A DNA stretch of 64,000 nucleotides from Apium graveolens (lineage: Eukaryota; Streptophyta; Magnoliopsida; Apiales; Apiaceae), in contig NC_133647.1 of the NCBI RefSeq assembly GCF_009905375.1, forward strand, positions 80,318,442-80,382,441, read 5' to 3'. Every line of letters begins with the position of its first letter. Position 1 is the stretch's first letter. The position numbers were made by a program, and so were the translations under genes. Shown one piece after another: positions 59,842 to 64,000 of this stretch. Below the pieces are notes generated by a model. That model had not been told where the DNA came from. It did no database searches and saw nothing but the letters and a program-made list of their open reading frames with translations.

Positions 59842-59843
59842 AT

Positions 59844-59855
59844 TGGTATCAGAGC
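59844..59855 (+). other. Primer binding site (tRNA-Met type)
   Basis: TGGTATCAGAGC two bases after the LTR end. Confidence 0.85.
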
Positions 59856-59906
59856 AAACCTTTAACAACATAAGGTCTAAAGGTCTTGAAGCTGATTCAA
59901 TCAACA

Positions 59907-61080
59907 ATGGTGAAGAAGGAGGTAGAAGCCCAGATTCCAGATTTGAACAAAGAATTTCTAGATCTATCTCTCATGGAAAAATATGATGATTCAGAGATAA
60001 CCTCAAGAAGCAGTCAGACAACTGATCTTTCTAAGTTGAGTAAGGGTGAATATCAAGAAACTATCAATGATATGTCTTCTGAATTATACAACTTGCATGT
60101 CACTCTGAATTCTCTTAAAAAGGAAAATACTAAGGATTAAAAATGTTAATTTCTCATTATTTGAGAGAAACAATTTATTAGCGACTCAGTTTCTTGATAA
60201 TGAGAATGCTAAGAATGATTGCCTAGCTGCTAAAGATGATTTGCTGAGGATCTTAAAGAGAGAAACATTCTAAAAAGGAAATTAAATCTTGAACAAGAGG
60301 TAATTGCTAAATGAAAGGAATCTAGGCATGTAGCAAGCAAATTCACAGATCTTGAAAGTGTTGAGTCTTTTGGTGAAGATGCTTGGAAATGGGAGAAAAA
60401 TAAATTTGAACAAGATAAATCTACTGATAACTATGCATCAATAAAAATAATTATCCATTGAAGAAAGAGAAATAAAGGATAAAAATTATTTTTTCAAAAA
60501 AAGTATCAGTACTTGCAAACTGGACATGTTAATTAAAGATGATGAACCGATGAGTAAGAGCTCTTTGAAGAGAGTAAGCAGCAAAATCAAAAGAGTTCAG
60601 CAGAGCAACATAAGATACTTGTCCAATAAGAAACTAAAGGGTAAGCTTGAATATAGAATGGAAATCAAGAAGAAGAACAACATGTATGGAAAAGTAGAGA
60701 TTAACAAGCACATCGACTACACTCTTGACAAATTTGCTTCAAGAAAATCCTGTCAAATATGGCAGTGTTAATCATTTATCTACTAGATGTAAAACTATTT
60801 TCATGCTTGTCATATTTGTTCCTCCTATATCTATGTGTGCCATGCCAAATATGCCTATTGTGCAATCAATTTTAATCCTTACCACATTGCATTTAACATG
60901 ATATCGAGTATGCAAGGTATGAATAACATGTTTGCATCTTCCTCTAGTAAGATTCACTCTCAAGGTCTCTCATATGACTATAAAACTAATACTTTTGCTC
61001 AAAGATCAACACCTAGAGTAAAAGTGGACCTGAATCCTACTAATCCTAGGACAACAGGTGGTCACAAAGAAAAGAAGGCA
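59907..61080 (+). pseudogene. Sirevirus-like gag fragments
   Basis: The ATG at 59907 (MVKKEVEAQIPDLNKEF) follows the primer site, but the frame stops at 60138. Coiled-coil-rich pieces (60180-60460, 60526-60770) follow in changing frames. A degraded zinc knuckle survives as YGSVNHLSTRC near 60760. Lys-rich pieces with the conserved Gag end follow to about 61110. The normal capsid domain is mostly missing. A decayed Gag, no product expected. Confidence 0.6.
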
Positions 61081-61109
61081 GTCAACATGATTGGACCCAA
61101 GAGGATCTG

Positions 61110-61627
61110 TGTACCTAAATAAGTTTAAAATGATTTTGTTGTGTGCAGGGAAAAGGATGAATATCTGGTACATAGAAAGTGACTGTTTATATCACATGAC
61201 TAGAGATTCATCCCTGCTCACCAAGTTTGAAGAGAAAGCTTACCCAAGTATTAACTTTGGAGATGACACCAAAGGTCACACTATGGGATATGGCTTGGTT
61301 TTAGTTGGAAATGTTATCATAGAGGATTTAACACTGGTTGAGGGACTCAAGAACAACTTGCTAAGTGTTAGACAACTATGTGACAATGGATTTAAGGTCA
61401 TTTTTGATAAAGAAGTCTGTGTAGTCATTAACAAAAATGAAAACAAGGTCCTTTTATCTGAAAAGAGAAAAAGAAATGTATATGTAGCTGATTTCACCTC
61501 AACTAATGCTGAAACTATGGTTTGTCTGCTCAGTAAGACAAATAAGGATGAAAAATGGCTTGAAAATAAGAAGCTCTCTCAATTGAATCTTTCAATCAAA
61601 AAGAGCCCAGTCGGAGTAACACCATAA
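61110..61627 (+). pseudogene. Copia protease with mutated active site
   Basis: The frame reads WYIESDCLYHMTRD where active elements have WYIDSGCSRHMTGD-like residues, so the catalytic Asp is Glu and the Gly is lost. INFGDDTKGH and LVEGLKNNLLSVRQLCDNGF then follow the family pattern. The frame ends at 61625. The start of the ORF at 61091 is not a biological start. Confidence 0.75.
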
Positions 61628-61985
61628 TTGGAACTTACCAAGGATGGTCTTCTTGTTGCTTATCAATCTGATAAGAAGAAGATGATCTTATCCAAGGAGA
61701 AGACATAGTCATTATTTGACAACCACCTGCAATTTCTACATATGGACTCATGTGGGTAAGTCCATATTGTGCAACAAAGTAAACTCTATCTGATGATCAC
61801 TAGTGGTATTTCAATATTTACTTAGATATTCTTCTAGCTTTCAAAAATTAAAGTTGTTGAAATCATCAATAGTCACATCAAATAATTATGTGTACATAAG
61901 GGAAAAACTCATGAGTTTTCTGTATCAATAACTCCACTGCATAATGGAGCAGCTGAAAAGAAAATTGGATTACTCAGTGAATGAT
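61628..61985 (+). pseudogene. Integrase scrap at the truncated end of the Sirevirus-like element
   Basis: Near 61725 the words HLQFLHMDSCG recall the Copia integrase HMDLCGP block. Near 61930 SITPLHNGAAEKKIG is a decayed form of the TPQQNG.AERKN motif. Recognisable homology ends near 61980, so reverse transcriptase and the 3' LTR are missing. Confidence 0.6.
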
Positions 61986-62899
61986 AAATTATATTTTTAT
62001 ATATTTTAGATGATTTTATTCTCATATTAATTATGTTTTGCACTGATTTTGATATTTATTTAGTACGTTTTGATATTTTACTGTATGTTATAAGAAAATT
62101 ATATACTTGGAAGGATTTGGAGCAAAAAGTCTTATTTTTGAGTGAAAATAGAAGAAAAATCGTATTATTGGACTACACGGGCTACAAGTACTATTTGGGC
62201 TGTATCTTGAGTTCCACAAGTCCGTTTTTGACGATATTACAGTCCATGCAAAGCCTAAAAAATTCTTTTTAATTCAAAGATGATCTAGTAAGGAGAATCT
62301 AACTGTAGCAGCCTAGAAACAGAGGATAACAGAGAGCTTAGAAGTTTACGAGGGAATCCTACTCATTTTAGAAGTCTAACTTTTATTTTAATTAGAAACA
62401 TAGTAATGAGATCTTATTATTAGCTTAGAGAGAGACACATATGTGTACAATTTTACTTAAAGAAAAGTCACGGATCTGAATCTTTTGAGAGGATTTGTGA
62501 TTTCAGGTTTTCTTATCTATTTTTTTGTTCTTATTAGTTTAAATTATGAATCTCTCTTTTATTGGTTGCTTTACTTATTTTATTATTAGTGAGTAGTGTT
62601 TTCCCCAGCATAGAAGAGGAAGTCATGTTTGCACTATAATATTTGCATAATTTTCACAGTAGTTTGATTGATTATGTTTGATTCTAATTGATTATGCTTT
62701 CACCATTAAGTGGTGTAATCGACCAATATCATGAGTTAATTCTAAGCAAATAAGAGTATGATCGAGAGATATACTACTAGAGATACACATACGATTAGCA
62801 GAACTGAATTTGAGTGCGAGAGCATCATTGGATTTCTTAGAGCATTAATACTCGAGAGAGATTAACAAACTCTAGTTGCATGACCACATTAGTTACTTT
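61986..62899. other. Unassigned, possibly LTR-derived sequence
   Basis: No credible gene. The sequence abuts the truncated Sirevirus and has the feel of a gypsy LTR or leader (for example 'attatgaatctctcttttat' near 62544), but no ends, primer site or duplication could be found. Confidence 0.3.
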
Positions 62900-64000
62900 T
62901 GTTAGTGTTTGTGCCCTAGAGACAACACTATTATGTTTATATTATGAAACATTTGGGTTATTAATTATGATTATATGGATTATTCTTTAGTAATTTATTA
63001 TATCTTTATTTTCTGCGATAAGATGTTAGATTAAAAAATGTCCTTGGAATATGATATGTAAATCTATATCTCTAAGTAAGTGACTTAGAAATGAGATTAT
63101 GAGAATAGTATTGATATTCCTAAAGGTCTCCTAGTCAAGTATTATTGTTAAGGGATGATAATAAATACATTGAGACTAGTGTGTTTGTTGGCTGATGATC
63201 ACATCTCATTGATCATAGGTATGGTGATACTAAAGTCAAAAACACAGGCACATGTATTAAATACATGGTGCTGGATTGACCCGTTGAGAGATACTACATG
63301 TTTATAGTGTCATAAGTTAATCTCACAGTGATAATGATGTATTGGTCCTTTGACCTGAAATCATTATATTTCTATACGAGAATTAATATACTTTGATACT
63401 ATTGAAAGTTATCCTTGACCGGGTAATAATAAAAGTATACATTGGGTATATTATGAATCATATGAGAAATATGAATGATCTAGATGGGTTTTAGCCCTCC
63501 TTTAATAAAGGAGGGATATTATTGGCCTCTTGATTGAGTAAGACTATAAAATGCATGGTCGTGCTCAAATACTGATTTGTGTAATAGTTTACTCATTAAT
63601 CAAGGAAAGAAGGATTGAACATTAACAGAGGATGACACAATGCATGCCTCGAGTTTGATCTATAATATAAGGCTAAAGGGATTATATTACATTGTTCATT
63701 ATTCAGGAAAGGTTTAATTGATCACCGATTTAATTATTATTACTTGGGTAACAATGATGTATTACTAGATGCTACTCATTGTTTATGATTTTAAATTAGA
63801 TTTAAAATTGTTGCCAGTGTAATAATAATCTAAAGGGTCGCACAAAGAATGATTGGAGGATTATTTAATTTAAATTCGGATTTAAATTAAATGTAAGTAA
63901 TTTGATTTATTTGTTATTAATTACGTGTGACTTAATTAATTAAATAAATAGGAAAATTCGAATTTAATATTAAATCCGAAATTAAGTTATTGGATGATTA
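62900..64000 (+). mobile_element. Possible LTR/leader of another Copia-type element, runs off window
   Basis: TGTTAGTGTTTGTGCCCTAGAGACAA at 62900 resembles the start of a widespread plant LTR family, and 63310-63440 ('ctcacagtgataatgatgta', 'ttgacctgaaatcat', 'gttatccttgaccgggt') recalls its conserved non-coding part. This is from memory only. No coding sequence is present before the window ends. Confidence 0.35.

Noticed and set aside
62033..62272. 79-aa ORF
   Set aside because: No domain, low complexity, in LTR-like DNA; chance frame.
1..64000. CRISPR arrays, operons, rRNA genes
   Set aside because: No regularly spaced repeats, no bacterial gene organisation, and no rRNA sequence; the window is plant nuclear DNA.

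Overview
The window is nuclear DNA of a flowering plant, almost certainly a eudicot. It is AT-rich, its genes are split by GT-AG introns, and plant LTR retrotransposons are nested inside one another. The three host genes (a SWIM zinc-finger protein, a DUF3511 protein and a CBP60 calmodulin-binding protein) belong to plant families. The Sirevirus-type Copia elements recall asterid or Apiaceae genomes, but that is only an impression. No bacterial, organellar or CRISPR features were seen.

Layout. (1) 1-18628 is a chromovirus (Ty3/gypsy, Tekay-like) graveyard. An inverted LTR fragment (1-2627) is followed by remnants of a plus-strand element with broken gag-pol (3168-6794) and a very long 3' LTR (6828-8119 plus 15598-18049). 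That LTR is interrupted by a young, complete but pol-less Sirevirus-like Copia element (8120-15592) with 1309-bp LTRs that look identical and an AAGTA target duplication. (2) 18629-about 23640 is a minus-strand Tat-type gypsy element, cut at its RNase H by the chromovirus LTR. (3) 24061-37630 is the gene island: the SWIM gene (+, five coding exons), the DUF3511 gene (-, one exon) and the CBP60 gene (+, eight coding exons). The last two are divergently arranged. A nearly perfect 403-bp inverted duplication brackets the first two CBP60 coding exons. (4) 37631-42962 is AT-rich intergenic DNA with a two-copy 257-bp tandem repeat and a non-LTR retro-insertion (41504-42217) with a 15-17-bp target duplication. 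(5) 42963-57217 is an old Copia element (+) split inside its pol by an 11.6-kb Sirevirus-like element (-, 43633-55210, target duplication GAGCA). The inner element carries large extra ORFs downstream of pol. (6) 57218-64000 holds AT-rich DNA, a decayed Sirevirus (58875-about 61980) and LTR-like sequence running off the end.

How it works together. The three host genes look intact and expressible; everything else is transposon-derived or unassigned. Decay is layered. The chromovirus and Tat copies are oldest, the two minus/plus Copia copies are intermediate with many nonsense changes of the C-to-T or G-to-A type, and the gag-only element at 8120-15592 is youngest. The most notable structures are the inverted duplication around the CBP60 5' end, the gag-only Sirevirus that must have moved with help from another element, and the inner Copia element whose extra ORFs have their own promoter-like leaders and which carries a recurring AAGTTCTGAT-type motif in coding and non-coding parts.
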